Part shown: positions 8,303-15,924 of the stretch, piece after piece | Layout of the letters: the number at the start of each line of letters is the position of its first letter | Position numbering within the stretch: the stretch's first letter is position 1 | NCBI RefSeq assembly: GCF_963675305.1 | Contig: NZ_OY776147.1 | Span: 868,001-932,000, forward strand | Origin: an uncultured Hyphomonas sp. | GTDB taxonomy: Bacteria > Pseudomonadota > Alphaproteobacteria > Caulobacterales > Hyphomonadaceae | DNA length: 64,000 bases | Direction of reading: 5' to 3' | Position numbers and translations under genes: made by a program | Notes under the pieces: model-generated | What the model was told of the DNA's origin: nothing | Seen by the model: the letters and a program-made list of their open reading frames with translations, nothing else | The model's database searches: none

Positions 8303-9807
8303 GCCCTGAGACCCTGATCCTCGCTGCGCTCGTCCTGCCGCTGCTGATTGCGGCTGGTATTGCCGTGATGGGCTGGTCGCCGAACCTGCGGGAAGGGGTG
8401 ACCTTCACCGGCGCCGGCGTGCTGTTCGTGGTGATCATCCTGCTGGCCATGCATGTGGCGGGCGGTGAGCGACCGGAACTGAACCTTGGCCAGGCCGCGC
8501 CTGGCCTCAGTCTCGCCTTCAAGCTGGAACCGCTGGGCATGTTGTTCGCGCTCGTTGCCAGCGGCCTTTGGATCGTGAACTCGTTCTATTCCGTCGGCTA
8601 CATGCGCGGGAACCGCGAGCGGAACCAGACGCGTTTCTACATCTGTTTCGCCATCGCCATTTTCGGCGCCCTGGGCGTCGCCATGTCGGCGAACCTGTTC
8701 ACGCTGTTCGTCTTCTACGAAGTGCTGACGCTGTCGACCTTCCCGCTGGTCACTCACAAGGGCGATGCGGCGGCCAGGCGCGGCGGCCGCATCTACCTGC
8801 TGACCCTGATGGGCACCTCGATCGGCCTGCTGCTGCCGGCCGTGATGTGGACCTGGGTGCTCGCCGGGCAGAACCTCGATTTCGTTCCCGGCGGCCTGCT
8901 GGCGGGCGTGGACATCAGCCCGGCTGTCGCCAGCGCGCTGCTGATCCTGTTCGCCTTCGGGGTGGGCAAGGCGGCCCTGATGCCGGTTCACTTCTGGCTG
9001 CCGAACGCCATGGTTGCGCCAACGCCTGTGTCCGCGCTTCTGCACGCCGTGGCGGTCGTGAAGGCTGGTGTGTTCACGATCATGAAGATCGCCATCTTCA
9101 TCTTCGGAACAGACTTGCTGGAGGCGACGCCGGCGCGCGAATTCGTCCTGTGGGTGGCCTGTTTCACCATGGTGGTCGGATCACTGATCGCCATGACGAA
9201 GGACAATCTCAAAGCGCGGCTCGCTTATTCGACCATCGCGCAGCTGTCTTATGTGGTGGCCGGCGCGATGCTGGCTGACCCGGCCGGCTGGCTGGGCGGC
9301 AGCCTGCAGATCGCCGCGCACGCCGCAGGCAAGATGACCCTCTTCATGTGTGCGGGCGCCATCTATGTGGCGACGGGCCTGACCAATATCTCCGACATGC
9401 GCGGTCTTGGCCGCAAGATGCCGCTGGTCTTCATCGCCTTCATGATCGGCTCCCTGTCGATCATAGGCCTGCCGCCTTTCGCAGGGGCCTGGCCGAAGTA
9501 CGAACTGATGCAGGGCGCCATCGACCACGGCAATGTCTACCTGTCGCTGGTGCTGATCGTGTCCTCGCTGCTGAACATCGCCTACCTGTTGCCGATCCCG
9601 CTGCTGGCACTGTTGCCACCGCCCGGCACCAAGGAGCCGAAGCCGTTCAAACGACCGGGCGGGGCGCCGATGCCCACCGTGGTGGCACCATTGATCACCG
9701 CCACCCTGTGTATCATCCTGTTCTTCGCCGTCGGCCCACTTTCCGATTTCCTTGCCCCGACAGTGGGTGACCGCGTCGAGTACATCGCGGATGGAGGCCA
9801 GCCATGA
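8299..9807 (+). CDS. mrpD: Mrp-type antiporter subunit D, second NuoL/M/N-like subunit
   Basis: 502 residues with about fourteen helices. Diagnostic segments are SANLFTLFVFYEVLTLSTFPLVTH (Glu), FGVGKAALMPVHFWLPNAMVAPTPVSALLHAV (Lys and His), and KARLAYSTIAQLSYVVAGA. The Complex I antiporter-subunit charged residues are present. Its divergence from the neighbouring large subunits suggests an old duplication rather than a recent copy. It is coupled by four-base overlaps on both sides. Confidence 0.93.
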   Translation: MSPETLILAALVLPLLIAAGIAVMGWSPNLREGVTFTGAGVLFVVIILLAMHVAGGERPELNLGQAAPGLSLAFKLEPLGMLFALVASGLWIVNSFYSVGYMRGNRERNQTRFYICFAIAIFGALGVAMSANLFTLFVFYEVLTLSTFPLVTHKGDAAARRGGRIYLLTLMGTSIGLLLPAVMWTWVLAGQNLDFVPGGLLAGVDISPAVASALLILFAFGVGKAALMPVHFWLPNAMVAPTPVSALLHAVAVVKAGVFTIMKIAIFIFGTDLLEATPAREFVLWVACFTMVVGSLIAMTKDNLKARLAYSTIAQLSYVVAGAMLADPAGWLGGSLQIAAHAAGKMTLFMCAGAIYVATGLTNISDMRGLGRKMPLVFIAFMIGSLSIIGLPPFAGAWPKYELMQGAIDHGNVYLSLVLIVSSLLNIAYLLPIPLLALLPPPGTKEPKPFKRPGGAPMPTVVAPLITATLCIILFFAVGPLSDFLAPTVGDRVEYIADGGQP

Positions 9808-10247
9808 GCGACCCGACCGATAATGGCCGTGATGATTCCGGCCGCTTCGTGAAACGTGCCGCAGAGTCGGTGCACAACCTGAACACGCCGTCGGAAGACG
9901 GTATCCATCCGCTGTCGCAGATCCTGTTCGGCTGGACGCACCGCAAGGGCATCGGCAATATCATCTTCTACGTGTTGATGGCGCTGTCGCTGATCGTCAT
10001 TTCCGTCGACTTCTTTCACGAGCGGCACGAGTATCTGAACTTCGCCAACTATGCCGGCTTCTACGGCGTCTGGGGCTTTGTCTGCTTCGCTTTCGCGGTG
10101 ATCATGGGCTGGCCGCTCGGCCACCTGCTGCGCCGGGACGAAAACTATTATGGCGATGCGGGCGGCCCGCCCGAAGGCATCGATCCGGACGCGCCGATGG
10201 CAGATGACCTGCCGGCGCCGCACCATTCTTCCGAGGGAGACGCGTGA
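9804..10247 (+). CDS. Small two-helix membrane protein embedded in the Mrp operon
   Basis: 147 residues. A polar N-terminus of about 50 residues ends in LSQILFGWTHRKGIGNIIFYVLM, followed by two transmembrane helices (about 52-70 and 82-105) joined by a charged loop (FFHERHEYLNFANYAG). The acidic, proline-rich C-terminus ends HHSSEGDA. It matches none of the named Mrp subunits. It sits between two large antiporter subunits with four-base and one-base overlaps, so it is almost certainly co-translated and probably an accessory subunit. Function unknown. Confidence 0.75.
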   Translation: MSDPTDNGRDDSGRFVKRAAESVHNLNTPSEDGIHPLSQILFGWTHRKGIGNIIFYVLMALSLIVISVDFFHERHEYLNFANYAGFYGVWGFVCFAFAVIMGWPLGHLLRRDENYYGDAGGPPEGIDPDAPMADDLPAPHHSSEGDA

Positions 10248-12007
10248 TGCCGTCCATGCTGGCAGGTCTCAATCCCGGATGGGTGCTGATCATCGCAGGT
10301 GTCGCAAGCCTGTTCATAACCATGCGCAGCGTGCGCCAGGTGGTGACCATCGCCGCGCCGCTGCTGGCGCTGCTGCTGCTGGTGCTCGCACCGCAGAACA
10401 CGGATCTGGTGACGACGCAGGTGCTGGGCCTGAAAATGGTGCTTTACCGCGTCGATGCGCTCAATTTCATCTTCAGCCTGGCCTTCCTGATCGCAGCGGT
10501 GCTGAATGGCATCTACGCCTTGCATTCCGACGACCGGATTCAGGACGGAGCGGCGCTGTTCTATGCCGGGGCCGCTGTGGCGGCGACGCTGGCAGGCGAC
10601 CTGATGACCCTGTTCGTGTTCTGGGAACTGACGGCGATCAGCTCCGTCTTCCTGATCCTGCGGGCACAGACCCGGGCGGCCTACTTCGCTGCGATGCGGT
10701 ACCTTGGCGTGCAGGTCCTGTCGGGCGTGCTGCTTCTGAACGGTCTCGCCTATGTGCTGAAGTCGCGTGGAGACCTGTCGCTGGAGGCCTTCACCGACCT
10801 TTCCGATCCGGGCGTGCTGTTCATCTTCATTGCCTTCGGCATCAAGGCGGCGTTCCCGCTGCTTCACAACTGGCTGCAGGATGCGTATCCGAAGGCCACT
10901 GTGGTCGGCTCGGTCGTTCTGTCGGTCTACACGACCAAGCTGGCCGTCTATGCGCTGGCCCGCATGTTTCCGGGGCAGGAGCACCTTGTCTGGATCGGCG
11001 CCACGATGACCGTCTTCCCGGTTTTCTTCGCAGTGATCGAGAACGATCTGCGCCGCGTGCTGTCCTATTCGATCAACAACCAGGTCGGCTTCATGGTGTG
11101 CGGTGTCGGTATCGGCACGCCGCTGGCCATCAATGGCGTCGCGGCCCACGCCTTTGCGGACATCTTCTTTAAAGGCCTCCTGATGATGTCGATGGGCGCC
11201 GTGCTCTACCGGACCGGTACGGTGAAGGCGAGCCAGCTCGGCGGCCTGCACCGGTCGATGCCGTGGACGACGGTGTTCTGTATCATCGGCGCGATGTCGA
11301 TCTCGGCCTTCCCGCTGTTCTCGGCCTTTGTCACCAAGTCGATGATCATTTCCGAAGTGGCGACGGCGGGCTATGCCGTGATCTTCCTGATGCTCATGTT
11401 TGCTTCGGCCGGTGTGCTGGAACACTCGGGCATCAAGATCCCGTATTACGCCTTCTTCGGCCATGACAGCGGCCTGCGCGTGAAGGAAGCCCCGTTCAAC
11501 ATGCTTCTGGCCATGGGCATTGCGGCGTTCCTCTGCATTTTCCTTGGCCTGCCGGCGCTGTTCCCGGGCTTCGGCCATGAGTGGCTCTACGGCCTGCTGC
11601 CTTACAGAGAGGAGGCGATGGGTTATTCCCATCACCACCTGTTCTCGTTCGATCACATCATCACGCAGTTCCAGCTGCTGATCTTCGCGATCTTTGCCTT
11701 CGTGCTGCTGAAGCGCTTCCACGTGTACCCGCCGGAGAAGCGTGGCGTCATCCTCGACAGCGACTGGACGTATCGCAAGGTTGGCTATGGTCTCGTGAAG
11801 TGGGCCGGTACGGTCTGGGGCAAGGCAGGCCCGGCGATGACGGCCGCCTTCTTCCGCGTGACCGGCCGGGCCTACAACTGGATCGAGGCGGCGTTCAGTC
11901 CGCGGGGCGAACTGGCCCGGGGCGGCGCGCTCAATGGGGCGATGACCATCTGGACAGCGGCCCTGCTGGGGGTCGTGCTGCTCTTGTCCTTCATGGCGGT
12001 TGGCTGA
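10247..12007 (+). CDS. mrpD: Mrp-type antiporter subunit D/A-like, third NuoL/M/N-like subunit
   Basis: 586 residues, the longest of the three large subunits and possibly taking the place of the MrpA N-terminal domain. Core motifs are GDLMTLFVFWELTAISSVFLILRA (Glu), FGIKAAFPLLHNWLQDAYPKATVVGSVVLSVYTTK (Lys), and NDLRRVLSYSINNQVGFMVCG. The C-terminal extension (about 480-586) contains a long amphipathic segment and a final hydrophobic helix. GTG 10244 is also in frame, but ATG 10247 forms a TGATG overlap like its neighbours and is preferred. It is the last gene of the operon. Confidence 0.92.
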   Translation: MPSMLAGLNPGWVLIIAGVASLFITMRSVRQVVTIAAPLLALLLLVLAPQNTDLVTTQVLGLKMVLYRVDALNFIFSLAFLIAAVLNGIYALHSDDRIQDGAALFYAGAAVAATLAGDLMTLFVFWELTAISSVFLILRAQTRAAYFAAMRYLGVQVLSGVLLLNGLAYVLKSRGDLSLEAFTDLSDPGVLFIFIAFGIKAAFPLLHNWLQDAYPKATVVGSVVLSVYTTKLAVYALARMFPGQEHLVWIGATMTVFPVFFAVIENDLRRVLSYSINNQVGFMVCGVGIGTPLAINGVAAHAFADIFFKGLLMMSMGAVLYRTGTVKASQLGGLHRSMPWTTVFCIIGAMSISAFPLFSAFVTKSMIISEVATAGYAVIFLMLMFASAGVLEHSGIKIPYYAFFGHDSGLRVKEAPFNMLLAMGIAAFLCIFLGLPALFPGFGHEWLYGLLPYREEAMGYSHHHLFSFDHIITQFQLLIFAIFAFVLLKRFHVYPPEKRGVILDSDWTYRKVGYGLVKWAGTVWGKAGPAMTAAFFRVTGRAYNWIEAAFSPRGELARGGALNGAMTIWTAALLGVVLLLSFMAVG

Positions 12008-12018
12008 CAGTCTGCCTG

Positions 12019-12116
12019 AATGACAGACACGGGATGCGTCCCCCGCCACAGCGGCGGGAACGCGTCTGCATTTTCGGGATTTCACGTTTACCGGCCCCGC
12101 AGTAGATGCGGGGCGG
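12019..12116 (+). other. Two GC-rich hairpins between the Mrp operon and mucR
   Basis: A first inverted repeat (CCCGCC...GGCGGG near 12043-12060, extended by GCGT/ACGC) is followed by CCCCGC...GCGGGG near 12097-12115. Neither has a clear T-run, so factor-independent termination of the Mrp transcript is possible but not proven. They could also shape the mucR leader, which starts at 12144. Confidence 0.4.
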
Positions 12117-12143
12117 TCCATTCATTCATCGGGAACCGCTCAG

Positions 12144-12557
12144 GTGTCAGAAGCAAAGTCAGATGCGCAGGGCCGGCCGGAGCTGGTCGAACACGCCAGC
12201 AAGATCGTTGCGGCTTATGTCGGCAACAATACGGTTACGCCGGATGAGCTGCCGGACCTGATCCGCCTGGTCCACCAGTCGCTGACATCTGTCGCCGAGG
12301 GGGAGCCGGCGGTTCCACAGCCCAAACCTGCCGTGCCTGTTGGGAAATCGGTTTCCGACAATTTCCTGATCTGCCTGGAAGACGGCAAGAAGTTCAAATC
12401 GCTGAAGCGCCATCTTCGCACGTCCTACGATATGTCGCCGGAGGATTACCGCGCGAAATGGGACCTGCCGGCGGATTATCCGATGGTCGCGCCCGGCTAT
12501 TCCCGCCAGCGTTCAAAACTCGCCAAGAAGATGGGCCTCGGCAAGGCAGACAAGTAA
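12144..12557 (+). CDS. mucR: MucR/Ros family transcriptional regulator
   Basis: 137 residues. The N-terminal helical region (residues 8-60) is followed by the Ros/MucR DNA-binding core ICLEDGKKFKSLKRHLRTSYD, then the highly conserved MSPEDYRAKWDLPADYPMVAPGYS and LAKKMGLG. In Ros the zinc is held by two Cys and two His. Here the second Cys position is Asp and the distal His position reads Ser-Tyr, so at most two ligands remain. Zinc-independent members of the family are known. Start is GTG 12144 with a weak ribosome-binding site. Members are global regulators of envelope, cell-cycle and polysaccharide genes. Confidence 0.9.
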   Translation: MSEAKSDAQGRPELVEHASKIVAAYVGNNTVTPDELPDLIRLVHQSLTSVAEGEPAVPQPKPAVPVGKSVSDNFLICLEDGKKFKSLKRHLRTSYDMSPEDYRAKWDLPADYPMVAPGYSRQRSKLAKKMGLGKADK

Positions 12558-12637
12558 AAGAACTCAGGTACGAATACTTGTTGTTCCGGAAGCGAAACGA
12601 AATATTCCGGTAATCTTGGTTAACAAAACATCACAAA

Positions 12638-12690
12638 GACTCTTGATTCGGACCGGCAACTCGCGCGATAGGTGATTCTATCGAATCACC
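12638..12690. promoter_or_regulatory. Cluster of four GANTC sites with a palindrome upstream of the PAS_5 gene
   Basis: GACTC 12638-12642, GATTC 12645-12649, GATTC 12674-12678 and GAATC 12683-12687 lie within 50 bases. The last two sit in a perfect inverted repeat GGTGATTC-TATC-GAATCACC (12671-12690) just ahead of the PAS_5 start. GANTC is the CcrM methylation target in this group. A methylation-sensitive, cell-cycle-timed promoter is an inference. Confidence 0.5.
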
Positions 12691-12706
12691 ACGGGGGTGG
12701 CTGAAG

Positions 12707-13201
12707 ATGACCAAACAGAATGTTTTCAGAGGCGTAACGGCTGTCCAGCGCAGCCTCATCGACTATTGGTGCCGGCTCGGCGAATCGGATGGCGTGCCGC
12801 GCCGCGAATCGATCGACCCGGGACACCTGCGGTCCATGCTGGCCAGTATTTCCATCGTCGAGTTCGACGAATCGGGGGCAGGGCGCTTCCGAATCGCCGG
12901 TTCCCGCCTGCGCGACCTGCTGGGATTCGAAGCCCGCGGCCGCCGGGTCGAGGACGTGGCGGGCACGGCGGCGGAGACGTTTGCCCTCGGCCTGTCCGCT
13001 GCAATTGACCGGGGGACACCGGTCGGCGGCGTGATCGAGACCGGCAACCGGTTGCACGCCTGGCTGCGCCTGCCGCTGGCCGGGGCAGATGGCCGGATCA
13101 ACCAGGTCCTGTGCCATGACGAGGAACTGGCCAGCCGCCGCCTGCTGACGCCGCCGGGTGGGGCCGCTATCCACCAGAAATCGAACCTTCACGCCGCCTG
13201 A
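12707..13201 (+). CDS. Single-domain PAS_5 family protein
   Basis: 164 residues made almost entirely of one PAS_5 (PF07310-type) domain: conserved DYWCRLGESDGVPRRESIDP at the start, GRFRIAGSRLRDLLGFEARGRRVEDV in the middle, and LRLPLAGADGRINQVLCHDEE near the end. It has no output domain, membrane segment or signal peptide, so it probably acts as a small adaptor. MopJ of Caulobacter, a cell-cycle and motility regulator, is a single-domain protein of this general kind. The start at 12707 follows a G-rich ribosome-binding site. The upstream region is unusually rich in GANTC sites. Confidence 0.83.
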   Translation: MTKQNVFRGVTAVQRSLIDYWCRLGESDGVPRRESIDPGHLRSMLASISIVEFDESGAGRFRIAGSRLRDLLGFEARGRRVEDVAGTAAETFALGLSAAIDRGTPVGGVIETGNRLHAWLRLPLAGADGRINQVLCHDEELASRRLLTPPGGAAIHQKSNLHAA

Positions 13202-13240
13202 ATCCCCTGTGGCGCCGGGCGCTGCATTGCGCGGATAGGA

Positions 13241-13306
13241 AAGTTATCCTACACTGCCTGATCTCGGGTAGTCTTCTGCCTGTTCCAGACAGCAGGAGGA
13301 TAACTT
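13241..13306 (+). promoter_or_regulatory. 10-bp inverted repeat overlapping the ribosome-binding site of the DnaA-like gene
   Basis: AAGTTATCCT at 13241-13250 is the exact reverse complement of AGGATAACTT at 13297-13306. The right arm covers part of the Shine-Dalgarno and the first two bases of the TTG start. Each arm contains TTATCC, the first six bases of a DnaA box. It could be a paired operator or an RNA hairpin hiding the start. Confidence 0.45.
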
Positions 13307-13670
13307 GCCGGATTTCGACCCCAGGAAAGATGAAGACCGCGCCTATCTTGCCGGCGCCCTGACGGCCTATGCGCTTGGGCTGAAGGCGGAAGATGTGCTC
13401 AGCGGCGGGCGGGGGTCTCCGGCAGAGTCCCGTGCCCGGCAGGTGGCGATGTATCTGCTGCGCGCGAGCCTGGGCATGAGCCTCAGCCGGGTCGCGCGGG
13501 CCTTCACGCGGGACAGGTCGACGGTGTCCTATGCCTGCCAGGTGATCGAGGACCTGCGTGACGACCCGGATTTCGACATCTGGCTGGAGCAGTTGTCTGT
13601 CGGGCTTTCCAGCGTTGCCGTGCTGGGGGAGGCCCCGACGGAAGACTTGCGGATTGCCCATGCCGGCTAA
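13305..13670 (+). CDS. DnaA domain IV-like helix-turn-helix protein
   Basis: 121 residues. The central part RARQVAMYLLRASLGMSLSRVARAFTRDRSTVSYACQVIEDL (about 45-86) closely follows the DnaA C-terminal DNA-binding domain, including the RDxSTVxxA signature that contacts the DnaA box. There is no AAA+ ATPase domain, so it cannot initiate replication alone. It probably binds DnaA-box-like DNA as a regulator. Start is TTG 13305 after AGGAGGA. The 3' end overlaps the DUF6456 gene by 11 bases, implying an operon. Confidence 0.8.
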   Translation: MPDFDPRKDEDRAYLAGALTAYALGLKAEDVLSGGRGSPAESRARQVAMYLLRASLGMSLSRVARAFTRDRSTVSYACQVIEDLRDDPDFDIWLEQLSVGLSSVAVLGEAPTEDLRIAHAG

Positions 13671-14304
13671 GCCAGAGCGCCCCCTGTCCGGCTGGCGGAC
13701 CCGGCGGCTCCTGCGCGCGGGCGGCCTGATCGTGCGGGATGGAGCAGCCTTCCGGCTTCATCAGAGAGCGGATGAGCGTAGCCGCCGCTGCGGGCGGGTG
13801 CCGCCGCATATCGTGGCGCGTCTGAAAGGGCAGCAGCTGCTGGTCTCCTTTCGCGGCGATCCCGACAGGCTGGTGCAGACAGGCGATGCACCGCCCGTGC
13901 GTTTGCAGCCACTCGCGGTATCAGACCCGCTGGACGGCAATGCCCCGGAAAGCCTGCTGGACCTGGCCGCAAGACGTTGTGCGGAAGAGACCCGGCTGCG
14001 CGCAGCGGCCAGCCGGTTCGGCGCGGATTATCATCTGGCGGCCGCTCCGGGCTTCCGGCGCGCGGATGATCCGCGCCTGCAGCGCGCGGCGCTGGGCAGG
14101 CTTGAGGCGGTAGAAAAAGAGCTTGGCGCAAACGGTGCTGAAGCTGCGGAAATGCTGGTTCTGGACCGGCTCACCCTGTCGGCCTTCCGGCATGTGACCG
14201 GTCAGGGCGTGGCTGAGGCGCAGAGTGTTCTGGTGCGGCTGGCAGAGGTGTATGGACTGCTTGCGCCGGGTCAGGCGGTGGGCAGGGCTTTGGCATCGTC
14301 CTGA
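13660..14304 (+). CDS. DUF6456 domain-containing protein
   Basis: 214 residues. The C-terminal region (FGADYHLAAAPGFRRADDPRLQRAALGRLEAVEKEL... DRLTLSAFRHVTGQGVAEAQSVLVRLAEVYGLLA) matches the DUF6456 family of Alphaproteobacteria, thought to be DNA-binding because of its helical, basic character. In-frame sequence extends further upstream, but ATG 13660 (11-base overlap with the previous gene) is the plausible start. The last 34 bases overlap the 3' end of convergent sufE. Confidence 0.75.
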   Translation: MPAKPERPLSGWRTRRLLRAGGLIVRDGAAFRLHQRADERSRRCGRVPPHIVARLKGQQLLVSFRGDPDRLVQTGDAPPVRLQPLAVSDPLDGNAPESLLDLAARRCAEETRLRAAASRFGADYHLAAAPGFRRADDPRLQRAALGRLEAVEKELGANGAEAAEMLVLDRLTLSAFRHVTGQGVAEAQSVLVRLAEVYGLLAPGQAVGRALASS

Positions 14305-14690
14305 ATGCGCGCCAGCATGGAAGCGAGGCCATTGGAGCGCTGCGCCGTCAGGGCGCCGCTGACGCCAATCTCGTCCAGGAAGGCCTTGGCATCGAAGGAC
14401 AGGATCTCTTCCTTTGTCGCACCGGTATAGAGCTGGATCAGCAGGGCGATCAGGCCGGACACGATCATCGCGTCTGACTCTGCGCGCAGGACCAGCTTGC
14501 CGTCTTCCCAGCCCGTGACCAGCCAGACCTGGCTGGCGCAGCCGCGTACCCGGGTTTCCTCTGTCCGCTCATGGGCTTCCAATGGCGGGTTTGCCTTGCC
14601 CAGATCGATGATGTGGGCGTAGCGCGCCTCCCAGTCTTCGAGCCAGGAGAAGTCTTCACGGATTTCGGCGGCGGTTTCGGCAATGCTCAT
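14271..14690 (-). CDS. sufE: SufE family sulfur acceptor for Fe-S cluster assembly
   Basis: 139 residues. SufE accepts persulfide sulfur from the cysteine desulfurase SufS and passes it to the SufBCD scaffold. The fold signature is complete: EDFSWLEDWEARYAHIIDLGK at the N-terminus, the active cysteine in VRGCASQVWLV (residue about 57), then SDAMIVSGLIALLIQLYTG. ATG 14690 is preferred; an in-frame ATG at 14702 would add four residues. It stands alone here without other suf genes, and its 3' end overlaps DUF6456 in antisense. Confidence 0.92.
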   Translation of the reverse strand: MSIAETAAEIREDFSWLEDWEARYAHIIDLGKANPPLEAHERTEETRVRGCASQVWLVTGWEDGKLVLRAESDAMIVSGLIALLIQLYTGATKEEILSFDAKAFLDEIGVSGALTAQRSNGLASMLARIQDDAKALPTA

Positions 14691-14714
14691 GCGCGCTGAC
14701 ATGGGGCATCCGGC

Positions 14715-14753
14715 CACAAAAGAAAACCCCCGGCGGCCATGGGCCCCGGGGGT
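14715..14753 (-). terminator. Intrinsic terminator downstream of the 332-residue secreted protein gene
   Basis: The inverted repeat ACCCCCGG (14726-14733) / CCGGGGGT (14746-14753) is followed on the minus strand by TTTTCTTTTGT. It lies 23 bases after the stop of the gene at 14776. Confidence 0.8.
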
Positions 14754-14775
14754 GAAGGTTGAGAGATGGAGGGGC

Positions 14776-15774
14776 TTACTGGTAGACCCCGCCGATGCAC
14801 TTGCCGACATCGGCGAGCGCGTGCTCTCCGATACAGAAAGGTACTTCGTACTGCTGGTTTGCAGCGGCAACGCACTGTTGCAGGTTCAGGTTGGCCATGT
14901 TCATGCAGCCGCGGGTTTCGCGTTCGGACATGGCGCTGGACATCTGGGCCGGGGTCGCGGCCTCAGCGCCCATGACGCGGAAAGCGGCGAGGGTGGCGAT
15001 CTGGTCGGCGATCGGCTCCTTGCCATATTTCACACGCTTGCGGTTGAGTTTGAGACCGGAGGTCATCGCGGCCGGGAAACGGACAGCGCTGGCGGCGCCG
15101 GAGACATTGTCCCAAAGCGACGGGGCGCCGGGGGAGCCAGCCTGAACCAGCACGCCATCGATGTCTGCCGCGCTGAAGGCGTTGACCAGCGGCTGGCTGG
15201 CCGGAATGCCGGCCTTCTGGATCCTGTCGAGCGCCGTGGCCTTGGCACCTGAATTGCCGATCTTGGCCTTTGCCCAGCCGGATGCCTGCAGCGAATAGGC
15301 CTGTTCCTTGACGAAGGCGGCCGCACTGGTCAGACGGCGGCTGTCGGCTTCAGTCGCGGCAAGTGCCGCGCTGACGGCCGTGTCACCACCATTCAGCGTA
15401 CGGGCGTAACGCACGTCGTTGGCCAGGCCGTTCATCATGGCCTCGCGGCCGTAGAAATCTGCAATGTCACGCACGGCAGCGCGATACTCAGGGTCCTGCG
15501 AGGCGATGAGCGCGGAATAGGAAATCCAGCCCTGGGAAAGCTGATCCGGATTGTGTCCGCCGAGCGAGTTCAGGGCGTGGTCGATATCGCTGGCAGAGCC
15601 GAGCGGTTTCGTTTTTACATCCGTCACTTCAGACTGGTAGGTGGCGTACACGGCAGCGGATTTTGAAATCGCATCGCCGGATTTCTGCTCTTCAGCCTTT
15701 GTTTCCTGGGCGGAGGCTCCGAGAGCCATTCCCATAGCGACAACAATGGCCCCGATCGTTCTGATGGAATACAT
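14776..15774 (-). CDS. Secreted protein of unknown function
   Basis: 332 residues with a signal peptide (IGAIVVAMGMALGASAQ, cleavage near residue 22). The mature protein is Ala-rich and helical and carries about four cysteines clustered near the C-terminus (RGCMNMANLNLQQCVAA, PFCIGE, VGKCIGGVYQ) that could form two disulfides. No enzyme motif is recognised. It is likely periplasmic and is transcribed alone, with its own terminator. Confidence 0.75.
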   Translation of the reverse strand: MYSIRTIGAIVVAMGMALGASAQETKAEEQKSGDAISKSAAVYATYQSEVTDVKTKPLGSASDIDHALNSLGGHNPDQLSQGWISYSALIASQDPEYRAAVRDIADFYGREAMMNGLANDVRYARTLNGGDTAVSAALAATEADSRRLTSAAAFVKEQAYSLQASGWAKAKIGNSGAKATALDRIQKAGIPASQPLVNAFSAADIDGVLVQAGSPGAPSLWDNVSGAASAVRFPAAMTSGLKLNRKRVKYGKEPIADQIATLAAFRVMGAEAATPAQMSSAMSERETRGCMNMANLNLQQCVAAANQQYEVPFCIGEHALADVGKCIGGVYQ

Positions 15775-15924
15775 GTTCGCTCACTCCCTCACGCGACACA
15801 CGATACTTTGTGCCTGAAGTTCCCCAAGGGGGGAACAGCAGCTTGCCCGCTTCTTGCATTACAAATACAGCAAGAAACCGCCGACACCGTCACAATGCCT
15901 AATGAATCTCACCGGGGTATTAAT

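Noticed and set aside
10148..12121. Minus-strand open frame of about 650 codons
   Set aside because: It is the complement of the third Mrp large subunit. The translation is rich in His, Arg, Gln and Glu with no domain, typical of a shadow frame.
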